In this document: positions 1 to 9,953 of the stretch, one piece after another
Position numbering within the stretch: the first letter of the stretch is position 1
Layout: every line of letters begins with the position of its first letter
Assembly (NCBI RefSeq): GCF_005870035.1
Contig: NZ_SWJG01000001.1
Coordinates: forward strand, 2,459,731 to 2,523,730
Length of the DNA stretch: 64,000 bases
Source: Spirosoma lacussanchae
GTDB lineage: Bacteria; Bacteroidota; Bacteroidia; Cytophagales; Spirosomataceae
Direction: 5' to 3'
Notes under the pieces: generated by a model
Told to the model about the DNA's origin: nothing
Seen by the model: only the letters and a program-made list of their open reading frames with translations
Databases searched by the model: none
Position numbers and translations under genes: made by a program

Positions 1-722
1 TATGGGATTCGCGCACGATCGACCCCTACAACATAAACCCGCTGGAGTTCGACGAAGCCATCGACATCAAACTCTATGACCCCCCCGCCAACCGCTTCTG
101 GTCGCCCCCGCTGAATGAAGGCAAACTGACGTCTAATTTTGGCTACCGCTGGGGACGCTGGCATACCGGAGCCGACCTCGATCTGGAAACCGGCGACCCG
201 GTCTACTCGGCTTTTGACGGTATTGTACGGGTCGTTGGGTGGGATGGTAACGGCTATGGACGTTATGTACTCGTTCGGCACTACAACGGGCTCGAAACGC
301 TGTATGGTCACATGTCCAAGCAGACTGTCGAGACGGGTCAGCTCGTAAAAGCAGGAGATCAGCTGGGACTGGGCGGTAATACCGGCCGCAGCTACGGAGC
401 CCACCTGCACTTCGAGACGCGTTATGAAGGAAATCCCTTCAGCCCGCTCAATATCTACTCATTTCCCGAAAACGCGATCAACTCCGATCATTTCCTACTC
501 ACCCGAAACGTCTGGGATTATCTGCGGGGAGGTCGTTCGTCATCGGCTGAGCCTAGCTTCAAACCCCGTATCAAACGAACCGTGCTTCACCGCGTCCGGT
601 CGGGTGAAACCCTCAGCTCGATTGCCAGTCGATACGGGATGTCGGTGTCGGCTCTGACACGTAAGAATCACATATCGTCGCGGTCGCGGTTGCGGCCCGG
701 TCAAAAGCTGCGGGTACACTAA
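1..722 (+). CDS. M23 family murein endopeptidase with LysM domain (5' partial)
   Basis: The reading frame starts outside the window; the first full codon is at 3 and about 239 residues are visible. An M23 (LytM) peptidase domain shows the zinc motif HTGAD (visible residues 54-58) and the HLH motif (134-136), followed by a C-terminal LysM repeat (about 193-239; HRVRSGETLSSIA...RPGQKL). The family cleaves peptidoglycan cross-bridges in the periplasm, and the LysM repeat binds glycan. A shorter frame starting at 312 would cut the catalytic domain in half, so the gene must begin upstream. The family call is firm; substrate and partners cannot be told. Confidence 0.93.
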   Translation, partial: WDSRTIDPYNINPLEFDEAIDIKLYDPPANRFWSPPLNEGKLTSNFGYRWGRWHTGADLDLETGDPVYSAFDGIVRVVGWDGNGYGRYVLVRHYNGLETLYGHMSKQTVETGQLVKAGDQLGLGGNTGRSYGAHLHFETRYEGNPFSPLNIYSFPENAINSDHFLLTRNVWDYLRGGRSSSAEPSFKPRIKRTVLHRVRSGETLSSIASRYGMSVSALTRKNHISSRSRLRPGQKLRVH

Positions 723-733
723 CGAACCTGATA

Positions 734-2017
734 TTACCGAATGGGGGGCGGCACATATAAGCCCTCCCGGTGGGCAGCTGTCCAGCGCTGCTCGTAGTAG
801 TGGCGCATAAAGGGCGTTGGCGCGTCTACTCGACGATAGCGTTCCCAGTTTATCAGCTGCTCGTTCATGTAAGCCTGATGCTTTTCAAGCCTGGGCAGCG
901 ACCGCCAGTAACCGATTACGTTTATGGCCAGGCCAATGACTACGTAGGCAGACAACGTCCAGCGGGTTCGGGTCATGCTGGTCAGCCCCATCAGATACAC
1001 GCAGATCAGCAAGAGCAACGGGTATATTTTGTAACGGGTTACGAAGAGAGCAGCCTCCAGCTGACGGCTCACGGCAATGGCGGCCATGGTCATCAGTAGA
1101 AAACCACCTAAAGCTACAACAAACAGCGCCCCCCGATCTGCCGACGGTACGGACTGGGTCCATACCCGTTGTACTATACGCACAGCTGGAATACCAAAGG
1201 CAAGCAATAGCAACAACCCGGTTGCCATCGTAATTTCCTGGTAACGCTGCGACTCTACGAGTGCTCCCAACAGGCCTAACAACGTCTCAGCCTTTTCGAA
1301 AAGGGTTGATGACCGTTCAGCCCCGATACCCGACTGTATGGCGGAATCGAACCCCCACCAGTATAACCCGATAGCCAGGCTGCCTATGATCAGCCAGCCC
1401 GTTACCAGCCAGTACTGACGCCGGAGTAGCCAGATAAAGGCAACCGCCGGAATGAGCAGCATACCATTCGCCCCCGTCAACATGCTTAACAGAGTTAAAC
1501 CAAGTACCAGGGCCAAACGGGTGAAGGATAGAGGTCCGGCTGCCAGATATAGCGTGATAACCGCCAGCGCCAGCACACCCAGATTCTGCAGCGAAGCCAT
1601 GCCCCAATACACCAACTCGGTATGCAACGGCTGAAATAGCAACAGAGCAATGGGTACTACATAAGCTGCCGAGATCTTTCTTCCGGCCAGGACCTGATAG
1701 AAGACAGCCAGCGGCACGAGCAGAAATGCGTTCCCCAACCAGACCCACCACCGAAAATCGATAACACCGCTGTTTAAGGCTGTCATTGCTATCGTTGCTA
1801 AACGGGGCATCAGCAACCGGTGTTCATTGTGAAAGGAAAACAGGATGGAAAGCGTTGCCGACACACTACCTTGATTGGATAGATCATATAAGCTGGCCAG
1901 CAGGCTAAGATCATCGGCGTAGGGTATGTTCTGGCTGAAAATGCCAACAACAGTATAGTAAAACAGTATGATTGATAGTATAATAATACCAACCCAAATA
2001 CCTTTTTTTTCTACCAT
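734..2017 (-). CDS. Polytopic membrane protein, possibly GT-C-like
   Basis: A 427-residue protein with about ten hydrophobic segments and short charged loops. The first segment (about residues 8-27) is followed by a loop containing YADD (33-36), and a NEHR motif lies near residue 65. An acidic pair in the first extracytoplasmic loop is typical of GT-C fold glycosyltransferases that use lipid-linked sugars, but I do not recognise a named family, so that is only an analogy. It converges on the upstream peptidase gene with 11 bp between them. Start: ATG at 2017, just after a T-rich stretch. Confidence 0.7.
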   Translation of the reverse strand: MVEKKGIWVGIIILSIILFYYTVVGIFSQNIPYADDLSLLASLYDLSNQGSVSATLSILFSFHNEHRLLMPRLATIAMTALNSGVIDFRWWVWLGNAFLLVPLAVFYQVLAGRKISAAYVVPIALLLFQPLHTELVYWGMASLQNLGVLALAVITLYLAAGPLSFTRLALVLGLTLLSMLTGANGMLLIPAVAFIWLLRRQYWLVTGWLIIGSLAIGLYWWGFDSAIQSGIGAERSSTLFEKAETLLGLLGALVESQRYQEITMATGLLLLLAFGIPAVRIVQRVWTQSVPSADRGALFVVALGGFLLMTMAAIAVSRQLEAALFVTRYKIYPLLLLICVYLMGLTSMTRTRWTLSAYVVIGLAINVIGYWRSLPRLEKHQAYMNEQLINWERYRRVDAPTPFMRHYYEQRWTAAHREGLYVPPPIR

Positions 2018-2162
2018 TAGCGCTAAGAGAGGAAGTCAGTTAACTCCATTAGCCTACAACCGCACTGGAGTTATTAACAAAAATAGACTCGACCCTTCTT
2101 TACCTATGTATTTTATATATTATTTATATTTTTACTTCTTTTTTTTCTACTCTGACCTACGA

Positions 2163-2900
2163 CTATCTGTTTATTGTTTCGCCGGATCTGATCGCTACAG
2201 CCGAACCATCGGCCAGGAATATAGACCGCGGAGGCTCCTCAAAAAATGGGGTGAACCGTTTGCCGTATAGCGTAGCCACGTCACAATGAATTGAATAATC
2301 CGTTACCGGAACGATCGACCAGGCGGGGTGAACGACCTCGTACTCGGAGGTTCGTCCGGCTTTCGTACCGGAAGACGAGCGGTTGGTATACCCCCAGTAG
2401 TGTTCGGTGATAAACGCTTCTTCGCTGTCGGGTACCAGCGCGTGCCCCGTCTGATCGGCCCGTACCTGAATGTGGTTCCAGGCTCCATTGACCTTCCAAT
2501 CATACCGAATATACTGTTGGTCCGTATCGGTTCGCCACTCATGCTTCATCGGATAGGTAGCATACGGCTCGCCGTATAAAGTGTTGGCCATCAATGAGAT
2601 AGCCAGCTTCGGGACAATTTCCTTGACAAACACCACCCCCCTCTGCCAGCCGGTCTGGTGTTTGCGACGGACGTAAAAGCGCAGATTGAACTCTTCGAAT
2701 TCCTGATGAAACGGCACAGCTACGGCCCCGAACAGCCTGACCCGTTGAAAATAGAAACCCACCAGACTCCCGTAGCAGATGCCATTGTAAGCGTCCAGTT
2801 CGGTACCGTACGGAACCAGCGGTTTCAGCACCTCAGGATCGATGGCGTAGTTTGCAAATATCAGGTTCCGCCATTCGGCAGTCAGGAAGGTAAAAGCCAC
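2163..2900 (-). CDS. DUF2071 / YqjF family protein
   Basis: A 245-residue cytoplasmic protein that resembles the DUF2071 (YqjF) family. Family-like features are FLTAEWRNL near the N-terminus, the stretch around LKPLVPYGTELD, and a central EFNLRFYVRR motif. The function of this family is not well established. No signal peptide or membrane segment is seen. It is transcribed alone, with about 110 bp to the next gene on the same strand. Confidence 0.8.
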   Translation of the reverse strand: MAFTFLTAEWRNLIFANYAIDPEVLKPLVPYGTELDAYNGICYGSLVGFYFQRVRLFGAVAVPFHQEFEEFNLRFYVRRKHQTGWQRGVVFVKEIVPKLAISLMANTLYGEPYATYPMKHEWRTDTDQQYIRYDWKVNGAWNHIQVRADQTGHALVPDSEEAFITEHYWGYTNRSSSGTKAGRTSEYEVVHPAWSIVPVTDYSIHCDVATLYGKRFTPFFEEPPRSIFLADGSAVAIRSGETINR

Positions 2901-3013
2901 GGTAATTATCGCTCTAGTTTATCCCACAACGGCTTGTGCGCCCAATGGTTTGTAAAAGAAAACGCGGGCATGACTGAATCATTCCCGCGTTTTGCCTGGA
3001 CTCGTCGAGCAGC

Positions 3014-4315
3014 TTATTTCTGCTGGTATTTTTCTTTGTAGGTATTGTAGAGCCGCTTGTGCCGATCGTCCAGGTTTACTTTTTTACCCTGGATGAATAC
3101 GTGCTCCACTACGTTGGTCCGCATATCGAGCGCATCGCCGGCCGACACGAACAGGGTAGCCTGTTTGCCCCGTTCCAGTGTTCCAACCAGGTTATCGATA
3201 CCCATGATCCTGGCGGTATTGGAGGTGATCATTTTTAGGGCTTCTTCGCGATCGGTGACTCCAAATCCAACCGCCGTACCGGCCAGGAACGGCAGATTCC
3301 GGGTACGCCACCAGGCATCGGCATAACTCAGGCTTACCAGTACCCCGGCTTTTTGCAGGATGGCCGGCATACGATACGGCAGGTCAACATCTTCATCGTC
3401 GCGGTTGGGCAGGCGGTGAAGCGCGCTGAGGATAATCGGAATGTTCTGTTCCTTAAGGAATCCGGCAACCCGGTGGGCTTCTTCGCCCCCAACAATAACC
3501 ACTTTGGGCACACCCGCCGAGCGGGCAAACTGAACCGCTTCGATGATATCTTTACCGTAATCGGCCCGGATGTAGAGGTTCTGACGCCCCGAGAACAAGC
3601 CCCGCATAGCTTCCAGCTTAAGGTTCATGGGAGTTGAACTGGGCAGAGCGGCATAGGCTTTTGCATCGGCGAAGGTAGCCTTCAATGAGCTGATCACTTC
3701 CTCGCGCCGTTCGTTTTTCTTGACAACGGTTGTAAAATCGGCCAGATCGAACGAGCGCGCAAAGTAGCCGGGCCAGTTGAGCCACAGGCCATCATCCTTT
3801 TTCAGCACCGCATCTTCCCAGTTCCAGCCGTCGGCCATCATCACACTGGAGCTACCCGATACGGTACCACCCTGTGGCATGGCCTGGGTGAGCAGAACGC
3901 CATTATTCCGGATGGTTGGAATGATTTCTGAATCGGTATTATAGGCAATCAACGCCCGAATGTTGGGGTTCAATATGCCTATTTCCTGCTTATCGACGGT
4001 GGCGCGCACGGCTCCGATTTCCTGCAAACCCACCGTCGATGCGGGAGATATAAAGCCAGGATACACGTGTTTACCAGCCACGTTAATCACCTCCATCTCG
4101 TTGGTGTTGAGCCGGATTGTGGTGGCGTCGGCTACGGTGGTGATGATACCCTTGTCGAACACCACCACCCCGTTCTGGATGACCTGTCCGTTCCCGATAT
4201 GGACGGTGGCGTTCAGAAGCGCTACGGGCCGGGTCTGCGGTTTAGCCGGTGCCGGGTTCTGCGCCATGCCCGTAAGCGACGCCAGCGAAAGTATAGTTGT
4301 CAGTAGTCGTTTCAT
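3014..4315 (-). CDS. Secreted amidohydrolase-like protein, metal site degenerate
   Basis: A 433-residue protein with an N-terminal signal peptide (MKRLLTTILSLASLTGMAQ) and an amidohydrolase-superfamily layout: an N-terminal beta-sandwich (VALLNATVHIGNGQVIQNGVVV), a barrel, and a C-terminal TARIMGID...GTLERGKQATLFV stretch. Where active members have the first-strand HxH metal pair, this one reads YPGFISPAST, so that pair is absent and catalysis as a normal metallohydrolase is doubtful. It lies 29 bp downstream of the larger amidohydrolase gene and is probably co-transcribed; a non-catalytic partner role is inference. Confidence 0.85.
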   Translation of the reverse strand: MKRLLTTILSLASLTGMAQNPAPAKPQTRPVALLNATVHIGNGQVIQNGVVVFDKGIITTVADATTIRLNTNEMEVINVAGKHVYPGFISPASTVGLQEIGAVRATVDKQEIGILNPNIRALIAYNTDSEIIPTIRNNGVLLTQAMPQGGTVSGSSSVMMADGWNWEDAVLKKDDGLWLNWPGYFARSFDLADFTTVVKKNERREEVISSLKATFADAKAYAALPSSTPMNLKLEAMRGLFSGRQNLYIRADYGKDIIEAVQFARSAGVPKVVIVGGEEAHRVAGFLKEQNIPIILSALHRLPNRDDEDVDLPYRMPAILQKAGVLVSLSYADAWWRTRNLPFLAGTAVGFGVTDREEALKMITSNTARIMGIDNLVGTLERGKQATLFVSAGDALDMRTNVVEHVFIQGKKVNLDDRHKRLYNTYKEKYQQK

Positions 4316-4344
4316 TGGTTTGTTCGGTATACCGTTACTGGTCT

Positions 4345-7300
4345 TTATTTGCCGTCTTCTTCGCCTTCAGCCATCACCCCTTCCACATCTTCGCAATGCC
4401 ACATCCGTGAGCGACGGGGTGTCGGACGGGTCGTTGACGAGCCGCTGGATTTGGCGGTCAGCATCTTCTGGATGATTCGGGCGCGTTCGGCCTGCATGGC
4501 ATCCCGTCTGGCGTCTTCGGTCTGCAGATCAAAATAGATCGCGCCGTCGATGATCGTTTTTTCGGGACGGGCATAGATCGCCAGCGGGTTTGTATTCCAG
4601 AGAACCAGATCCGCATCCTTACCAGCCCGGATGCTACCCATCCGATTGTCGAGGTGTAGCAGTTTGGCCGGGTTGAGCGTTACCATCTTCCAGGCGTCTT
4701 CTTCCGTCATACCGCCATACTCGACCGTTTTGGCAGCCTCCTGGTTCAGCCGACGGGCCATTTCGGCATCATCGGAGTTGATCGATACCGTTACCCCCTG
4801 CCGGTGCATAAGCGCGGCATTGTAGGGAATCGCATCTTTCACTTCCATCTTGTAGGCCCACCAGTCGGCAAACGACGATCCGCCAACGCCGTGCTGCGCC
4901 ATCTTGTCGGCCAGCTTATACCCTTCCAGTATGTGGGTGAAGGTATTTACTTTGAAGCCCAGCGAATCGGCTACTTTCAGCAGCATGTTGATTTCCGACT
5001 GAACGTAGGAGTGGCAGGTGATGAACCGCTTTTTGGCCAGAATCTCCGACAAAGCGTCCAGCTCGATATCCCGGCGGGGTGCCAGCGCCGTTGCTTTTTC
5101 CTTCGTGCTGAGCCGGTTATAGGTATCCCAACTTTTAGCATATTCTTTTGCCCGCATAAAATGGTCCATGTATACCTGCTCAACCCCCATCCGGCTCTGC
5201 GGGAACCGAATGCCACTACCATCACTCCGGTTCGATTGTTTTACGTTCTCCCCCAGGGCGAACTTAATGAACCCATCGGCCCCTTTTATCAGCAACCCCT
5301 CCGGCGACTCACCCCATTTCAGCTTGATCAGCGCCGACTGGCCACCGATGGCGTTTGCCGACCCGTGCAGAAGCTGGGAGGTCGTAACCCCACCCGCCAG
5401 CTGGCGGTATATGTCGACATCTTCCGAGTTGACTACGTCAGCCATGCGCACTTCGGCCGTACTGGACTGAGAGCCTTCGTTCACGGACAACAACGCAATG
5501 TGTGAGTGCTCATCAATGATCCCGTTGGTCAGGTGCTTACCAGTTCCGTCAATCACGGTGGCGTTGGCCGGGGCCGTCAGCCCTTTACCGACCTGGGCAA
5601 TTTTTCCATTCTGAACCAGTACATCGGTGGCTTGAACGATCCCTTCTTTCTCATTGGTCCATACCGTAGCGTTCCGGATCAGCATGGTTTGCGGCTGCGG
5701 CTTGCTGAGGTTACCCATGCCCGCAAACGGATAAAGAAGCGTGGCACCGGCGGTGCTGGTGGCAGAGCGGCCCGCGGTGGCGGTGGCGCTGGTAGCAGTA
5801 CTCGACGTAGGCGTATCGACAGCCCGGGCGGCCGACCAGCTGATGGCTTTACCATCGGGGGTTTCGCCATCGCCCGCCAGGTTAGACGGGCTGGTGCGGT
5901 AACCCGTCAGGCGGGTGGTGCCGGGTTTCTTTTTGTCGAGCTGGATCTGCATCGTAATCAGATCACCGCTTACCGACACTTTTGGGGTAATCTTGGTGGT
6001 ATCAACCTGAATCTGGTACTCGGGCTTTTCGGCCGACTTGCCCGTAATGTTCAGCTGAACGGGCGGCTGATTACCGATAACCAGGCGCCATTTGCCGCGC
6101 AGGTCGGTACCATCTTTCGGGTTTACGATGTACTGTTTCCCCTGAATCCAGTTTTCATAAATTACATTGTCGGCGCTGAACAGATTCCCCGAGGTAATGA
6201 TGAAATTGGCTACGTTCCCTTTTTTGAGTGTGCCCACCTGATTGTCGGCACGGATGAGCCGGGCGGGTACCGTAGTCAGTGCTTCCAGCGCCCGCTGTTC
6301 GGGAAGTCCGTTCTCAATGGCTTTGCGCAGGTTGGCCCAGAACTCCGACTTGTTACGCAGCCCCGCCGTTGTCAGCGCAAACGGAATATTGGCAGTGGCC
6401 AGTCGACCGGCGTTCATCGGTGCCATTTCCCAGTGTTTCATCTCGGCCAGAGACACATTGTCGGCATCCCAGGGGTCCTCGACATCGTAGGGCTGCGGAA
6501 AATTGAGGGGAACAATCAGCGACGCGCCCGTAGCCTTTATCTCATCGATCCGCTGGTATTCGTCGCCAGAGGTCCGGATGATGTACTGCATACCAAACTC
6601 ATCACCGATTTTATCCGCCCGCAGCACGCCCAGCTTGTCGTTGGCCTCGAAGATGGCGGGCAGACTCTGGATCCGGTTCAGCGCGTCGAGCGATAGGTTG
6701 GCCTGCTCTTTGTTTCCGGCGCGTTTGTACCAGTCGGCGTCGTAGAAAGCCTGCCGAAGTACCGCCACCGAACCCATCATTGAGTTGGGTGAGGTTTGGG
6801 TGGAGCTTCCCTTGCTGAACGAGTAGTGAGCCGTGGCATTTGGTTTCAGGACCAGTGCATTTTCACGCTCGTCCGCCAGTGTTACCAGTGCGCCGGTGCC
6901 GCGGGCTATACCATCGTGGGCGTGGGCCAGTACCGAACCGAATCCCATTTTACGAAGTTCGTCTGCTTTTTTAGCATCCGCCTTGAAAAGCAGACTGGCA
7001 TCATTTTCGGGCTGGATAGCCTGGTTCCAGTAGTAGGCCCCTTTTTTATTCGACTCGAGTTGAGGCAGCGAATTGAACGACCGGCGCTCGGTTTTCACCT
7101 CCGGCATTCCGTAGTCCGAATCGATATCGATCAGAGCCGGGTAAATTCGTTTCCCTTTCAGATCAGCGACCACCGTGCCGGCGGGCAGGCTCACGTTGGC
7201 ACCCACCGCTTCGATACGACCGTTTCGGATCAGCAGCGTAGCATTGGTTAATGTCGTTTGCGGATCAACCACAATAGTAGCGTTGGTAAACGCGTACAGG

Positions 7301-7404
7301 CCGGGTCGTTCGTCGTACACGCCATTGCGCGGAAAGGTTGTCTGGGCAGTGGCCGACTGAATCAGACCCAGCGCCAGCAACCCCATCAGCAGAGGTTTTG
7401 TCAT
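4345..7404 (-). CDS. Two-module secreted amidohydrolase (imidazolonepropionase-like)
   Basis: A 1019-residue exported protein (signal peptide ending near ATAQ). It has two amidohydrolase modules in tandem. The first (about 30-450) is degenerate: the HxH position reads YPALIDIDSD. The second (about 575-965) keeps HSH (IIDEHSHIAL), a lysine-containing KGADGFIKFA stretch, histidines in CHSY and THILEG, and the late aspartate in NSDDAE. The modules are joined by a Ser/Thr/Ala-rich linker near residue 540. Length is about twice that of a single-module family member, which suggests an internal fusion. It is the first gene of an operon with the 433-residue homologue. Substrate unknown; a periplasmic dipeptidase or cyclic amide hydrolase is possible. 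Confidence 0.9.
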   Translation of the reverse strand: MTKPLLMGLLALGLIQSATAQTTFPRNGVYDERPGLYAFTNATIVVDPQTTLTNATLLIRNGRIEAVGANVSLPAGTVVADLKGKRIYPALIDIDSDYGMPEVKTERRSFNSLPQLESNKKGAYYWNQAIQPENDASLLFKADAKKADELRKMGFGSVLAHAHDGIARGTGALVTLADERENALVLKPNATAHYSFSKGSSTQTSPNSMMGSVAVLRQAFYDADWYKRAGNKEQANLSLDALNRIQSLPAIFEANDKLGVLRADKIGDEFGMQYIIRTSGDEYQRIDEIKATGASLIVPLNFPQPYDVEDPWDADNVSLAEMKHWEMAPMNAGRLATANIPFALTTAGLRNKSEFWANLRKAIENGLPEQRALEALTTVPARLIRADNQVGTLKKGNVANFIITSGNLFSADNVIYENWIQGKQYIVNPKDGTDLRGKWRLVIGNQPPVQLNITGKSAEKPEYQIQVDTTKITPKVSVSGDLITMQIQLDKKKPGTTRLTGYRTSPSNLAGDGETPDGKAISWSAARAVDTPTSSTATSATATAGRSATSTAGATLLYPFAGMGNLSKPQPQTMLIRNATVWTNEKEGIVQATDVLVQNGKIAQVGKGLTAPANATVIDGTGKHLTNGIIDEHSHIALLSVNEGSQSSTAEVRMADVVNSEDVDIYRQLAGGVTTSQLLHGSANAIGGQSALIKLKWGESPEGLLIKGADGFIKFALGENVKQSNRSDGSGIRFPQSRMGVEQVYMDHFMRAKEYAKSWDTYNRLSTKEKATALAPRRDIELDALSEILAKKRFITCHSYVQSEINMLLKVADSLGFKVNTFTHILEGYKLADKMAQHGVGGSSFADWWAYKMEVKDAIPYNAALMHRQGVTVSINSDDAEMARRLNQEAAKTVEYGGMTEEDAWKMVTLNPAKLLHLDNRMGSIRAGKDADLVLWNTNPLAIYARPEKTIIDGAIYFDLQTEDARRDAMQAERARIIQKMLTAKSSGSSTTRPTPRRSRMWHCEDVEGVMAEGEEDGK

Positions 7405-7572
7405 GAAGTTAGAGGTTGTATAAATTGGTCATTAACCGTTAAATGTACGTAAATAGTGTCACTGTCTAACGATATGCCATATAACATTCTGCGTTAACCC
7501 TTGAATGCCAATGTATCTACCCTGAAAGATTATCCGTTTCTTTACAGCCTCATCACCGTAACGTCTTTCACC

Positions 7573-8310
7573 ATGCGATTTAGCTGCCTCCCCCTCCTGC
7601 TGCTGCTCTCGCTATCTGGTTTTGCCCAGACAAGCCCGGACAACCCAATGCAGCAAACCACCCGCGACCGAATCAATTTCAGTGGCCTCAAAATACCCGC
7701 GAATGGCGTTTTGTTTGGCGTCGACGGACCGCCGGGTCAGATTGTCGGCGACGCTTACCTGGACACCACGTTTCAGGCCGGTACCATCCGGTTTTATGGC
7801 CGCATCGGTCAGAGTGATACGCTAGCTGGTGTGCCGGTCCGGCTCGACCTAATGGCCAACGAAGTAGAGATACAAGCCAGCCCAACCGACATACGCGTTG
7901 CTAAGGGCTTGAGCGTAAAGCGATTTGCCATGAACAGCAAGCTGGGTGGAGTCAGCCATTTCGTTAATGTGCTCGAGTACCGGGGGGACGCAGACGCGAT
8001 CAACGGCTTTTTCGAACAGCTGGTATCCGGCCGGGTCGAGCTCTTACTCCACCCGTTTATTTCCGTAAAAAAAAGCACCTACAACCCGGCCCTCAATACC
8101 GGCAGTAAAGATGATCAATTGCTTAAAAAAGCCGACTGGTATATTGGACAACAAGGGAAGGCCGTCAAGTTTTCGCCCGGCAAAAAAGCGGTTCTTGAGC
8201 TGATGGCTGATCGGAAAGAGCAGGTTGAAGCGTATCTGCAGGCCGAAAAGCCAGATCTGAAATCGCGGGCAGGGCTCGTGGCGCTCTTCACGTTCTATAA
8301 TCGGTTGTGA
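7573..8310 (+). CDS. Exported protein of unknown function
   Basis: The ATG at 7573 gives 245 residues and places a clear signal peptide at the N-terminus (MRFSCLPLLLLLSLSGFAQ). The longer TTG start at 7501 would put 24 non-signal residues in front of it and is less likely. The mature part is soluble and mixed in composition, with a conserved-looking KIPANGVLFGVDGP stretch early and a Lys-rich C-terminal half. I recognise no domain. It is divergent from the amidohydrolase operon and convergent with the DEAD-box helicase. Confidence 0.8.
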   Translation: MRFSCLPLLLLLSLSGFAQTSPDNPMQQTTRDRINFSGLKIPANGVLFGVDGPPGQIVGDAYLDTTFQAGTIRFYGRIGQSDTLAGVPVRLDLMANEVEIQASPTDIRVAKGLSVKRFAMNSKLGGVSHFVNVLEYRGDADAINGFFEQLVSGRVELLLHPFISVKKSTYNPALNTGSKDDQLLKKADWYIGQQGKAVKFSPGKKAVLELMADRKEQVEAYLQAEKPDLKSRAGLVALFTFYNRL

Positions 8311-8321
8311 CCGGCTCGCAG

Positions 8322-8368
8322 GCGAAACAAAAAAGCCCAAACTGACGTCTGGGCTTTTTTTGTTTCGC
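8322..8368. terminator. Bidirectional terminator between exported protein and helicase genes
   Basis: An 18-bp inverted repeat (arms 8322-8339 and 8350-8368) whose core is AAGCCCA/TGGGCTT, with A-runs on the left and T-runs on the right. It is A/T-flanked on both strands, so it can act for both converging genes. The helicase stop codon directly abuts the right arm. Confidence 0.85.
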
Positions 8369-9874
8369 TTACTCGGCTGCTGGTGCGGGAGACTGACGTT
8401 GCTCCTGACCATTTTCGCGTTTTTCACCCCGCGGGCCCCGCCGGCGCTTTTTGCGTCGCTTAGGCTTATCGGAGGGTTGTCCGTTGGCATTGGCCAACGG
8501 TAGCGCCGGTTCTACCGAATCGGCAGTAACGGCAACACCCTCGCCGGTCGGCTGCGGCACCGGTTTATCCCGCCGGTCGCGCCGACCTTTTCCTGAGCGG
8601 TCCGGGCGGGCTTCACCCGTTCCGGTACCGGATGAACGCTGGTCATTAGGTCGGCGCCCGTCGCGTCCGCCCCGGTTGTCGCCACGGCCTCCGTCTTTGC
8701 GACGGCCAAACCGCTTAGGGTCGAACACCGGTGACTTACCCATGCCGAGTTCTTCGGTTATGGATCGTTTGTCGATCTCGCGCTCGATGAGCTTTTCGAT
8801 GTTTACGATACGATTCTGCTCCTGATCGCTGATGAATGTAATGGCCGTACCGGTTGTAGCGGCCCGCGCCGTCCGGCCAATGCGGTGCACATAGTCTTCG
8901 GCGTCGCGGGGCGTATCGTAGTTGACTACGTGGGTCAGGTTATCGATGTCGATACCACGTGAAAGTACGTCAGTGGCTACCAGAATCGGGAATGCTTTAT
9001 TCTTGAAGTCACGCAACACCACCTCCCGGTCGTCCTGTTCGAGATCAGAGCTGATGCCCCGGGCTTCGTAGCCCAGTTTGCTGAGCGCCCGAACAATACC
9101 GTTCACTTCCGATTTTTTGGACGTGAACAGCACCATGCTCTGAACGGGCTTCTCACTGTTCTTGATCAGGTGAGCCAGCAACGGCAGTTTCTGATTGTCA
9201 TAAGCGAGGTAAAACTGCTGATCGATGCCAGCCGCTGGTTTTGAAACGGCCAGTCTGATTTCCTCCGGCTCGGTTAGGATCCGTTTGGCAAACTCCCTGA
9301 TTTTGTTGGGCATTGTTGCCGAGAACAGCAGTGTCTGTCGCTTGGCCGGAATCTTATCGACGATATTCAGGATGTCATCGGAGAAGCCCATGTCGAGCAT
9401 TTTGTCGGCTTCGTCGAGAACCAGGTAATCGATCTTGTCGAATTTGACATAGCCCAGCTGCATGTGCGCGATGAGTCGGCCGGGGGTGGCGATGATGATA
9501 TCGGCGCCGGTTTCGAGCGCCTTGCGCTGCTTGTCCCAGTCGTCTCCTTTGCCCCCGCCGTAGATAGCGATGCTGTTGGCCTGTACGAAATAGCCGAATC
9601 CTTCTACCTGTTCGTCGATTTGCTTGGCCAGTTCACGGGTGGGTACCAGAATAAGCGTACTGGTATGGTCGTGGTCGGCATGCGAGATTTTGTCGAGCAG
9701 TGGAATGAGGTAAGCGGCCGTTTTACCGGTACCGGTCTGGGCACTGGCGATCAGGTCGCGCCCGTCGAGAATTTTAGGGATGGCCATTTCCTGAATAGGT
9801 GTGGCCTTCAGGTAGTTCATGGCGTCCACGCCAGCCAGCAGGTCGTCGTGGAGATTGAATTCGGAAAATGTCAA
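8369..9874 (-). CDS. DEAD-box ATP-dependent RNA helicase
   Basis: All core motifs are present: AQTGTGKT (I), PTRELA (Ia), TPGR (Ib), DEAD (II), SAT (III), ATDVLSRGID (V) and HRIGRTAR (VI). A C-terminal tail of about 120 residues is very basic and low-complexity (Arg/Gly/Lys), as in RhlE-type RNA helicases that act on rRNA or cold-shock structures. The TTG at 9874 gives the family-typical N-terminus (LTFSEFNLHDDLL). The upstream ATG at 9970 adds 32 unrelated residues and lies upstream of a TATATTTG promoter element at 9946-9953, so it is probably not translated. Confidence 0.93.
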   Translation of the reverse strand: MTFSEFNLHDDLLAGVDAMNYLKATPIQEMAIPKILDGRDLIASAQTGTGKTAAYLIPLLDKISHADHDHTSTLILVPTRELAKQIDEQVEGFGYFVQANSIAIYGGGKGDDWDKQRKALETGADIIIATPGRLIAHMQLGYVKFDKIDYLVLDEADKMLDMGFSDDILNIVDKIPAKRQTLLFSATMPNKIREFAKRILTEPEEIRLAVSKPAAGIDQQFYLAYDNQKLPLLAHLIKNSEKPVQSMVLFTSKKSEVNGIVRALSKLGYEARGISSDLEQDDREVVLRDFKNKAFPILVATDVLSRGIDIDNLTHVVNYDTPRDAEDYVHRIGRTARAATTGTAITFISDQEQNRIVNIEKLIEREIDKRSITEELGMGKSPVFDPKRFGRRKDGGRGDNRGGRDGRRPNDQRSSGTGTGEARPDRSGKGRRDRRDKPVPQPTGEGVAVTADSVEPALPLANANGQPSDKPKRRKKRRRGPRGEKRENGQEQRQSPAPAAE

Positions 9875-9945
9875 GGTGACAGCTTGTAAAAGTGATAAAA
9901 CGCTGACCCTTCGTTCCCGGTCAGCAAAACCGCTTGATTTGGAAC

Positions 9946-9953
9946 CAAATATA
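9946..9953 (-). promoter_or_regulatory. -7 promoter element of the helicase gene
   Basis: On the minus strand this reads TATATTTG, an exact match to the Bacteroidota -7 consensus TAnnTTTG. A TTG lies only about 14 bp upstream, shorter than the usual 17-23 bp, so the -33 element is unclear. Transcription starting here would begin downstream of the ATG at 9970, supporting the TTG start at 9874. Confidence 0.5.

Noticed and set aside
5506..6696. 396-codon open frame on the plus strand
   Set aside because: Antisense to the two-module amidohydrolase; Arg/Gly-rich composition typical of a shadow frame in GC-rich DNA.
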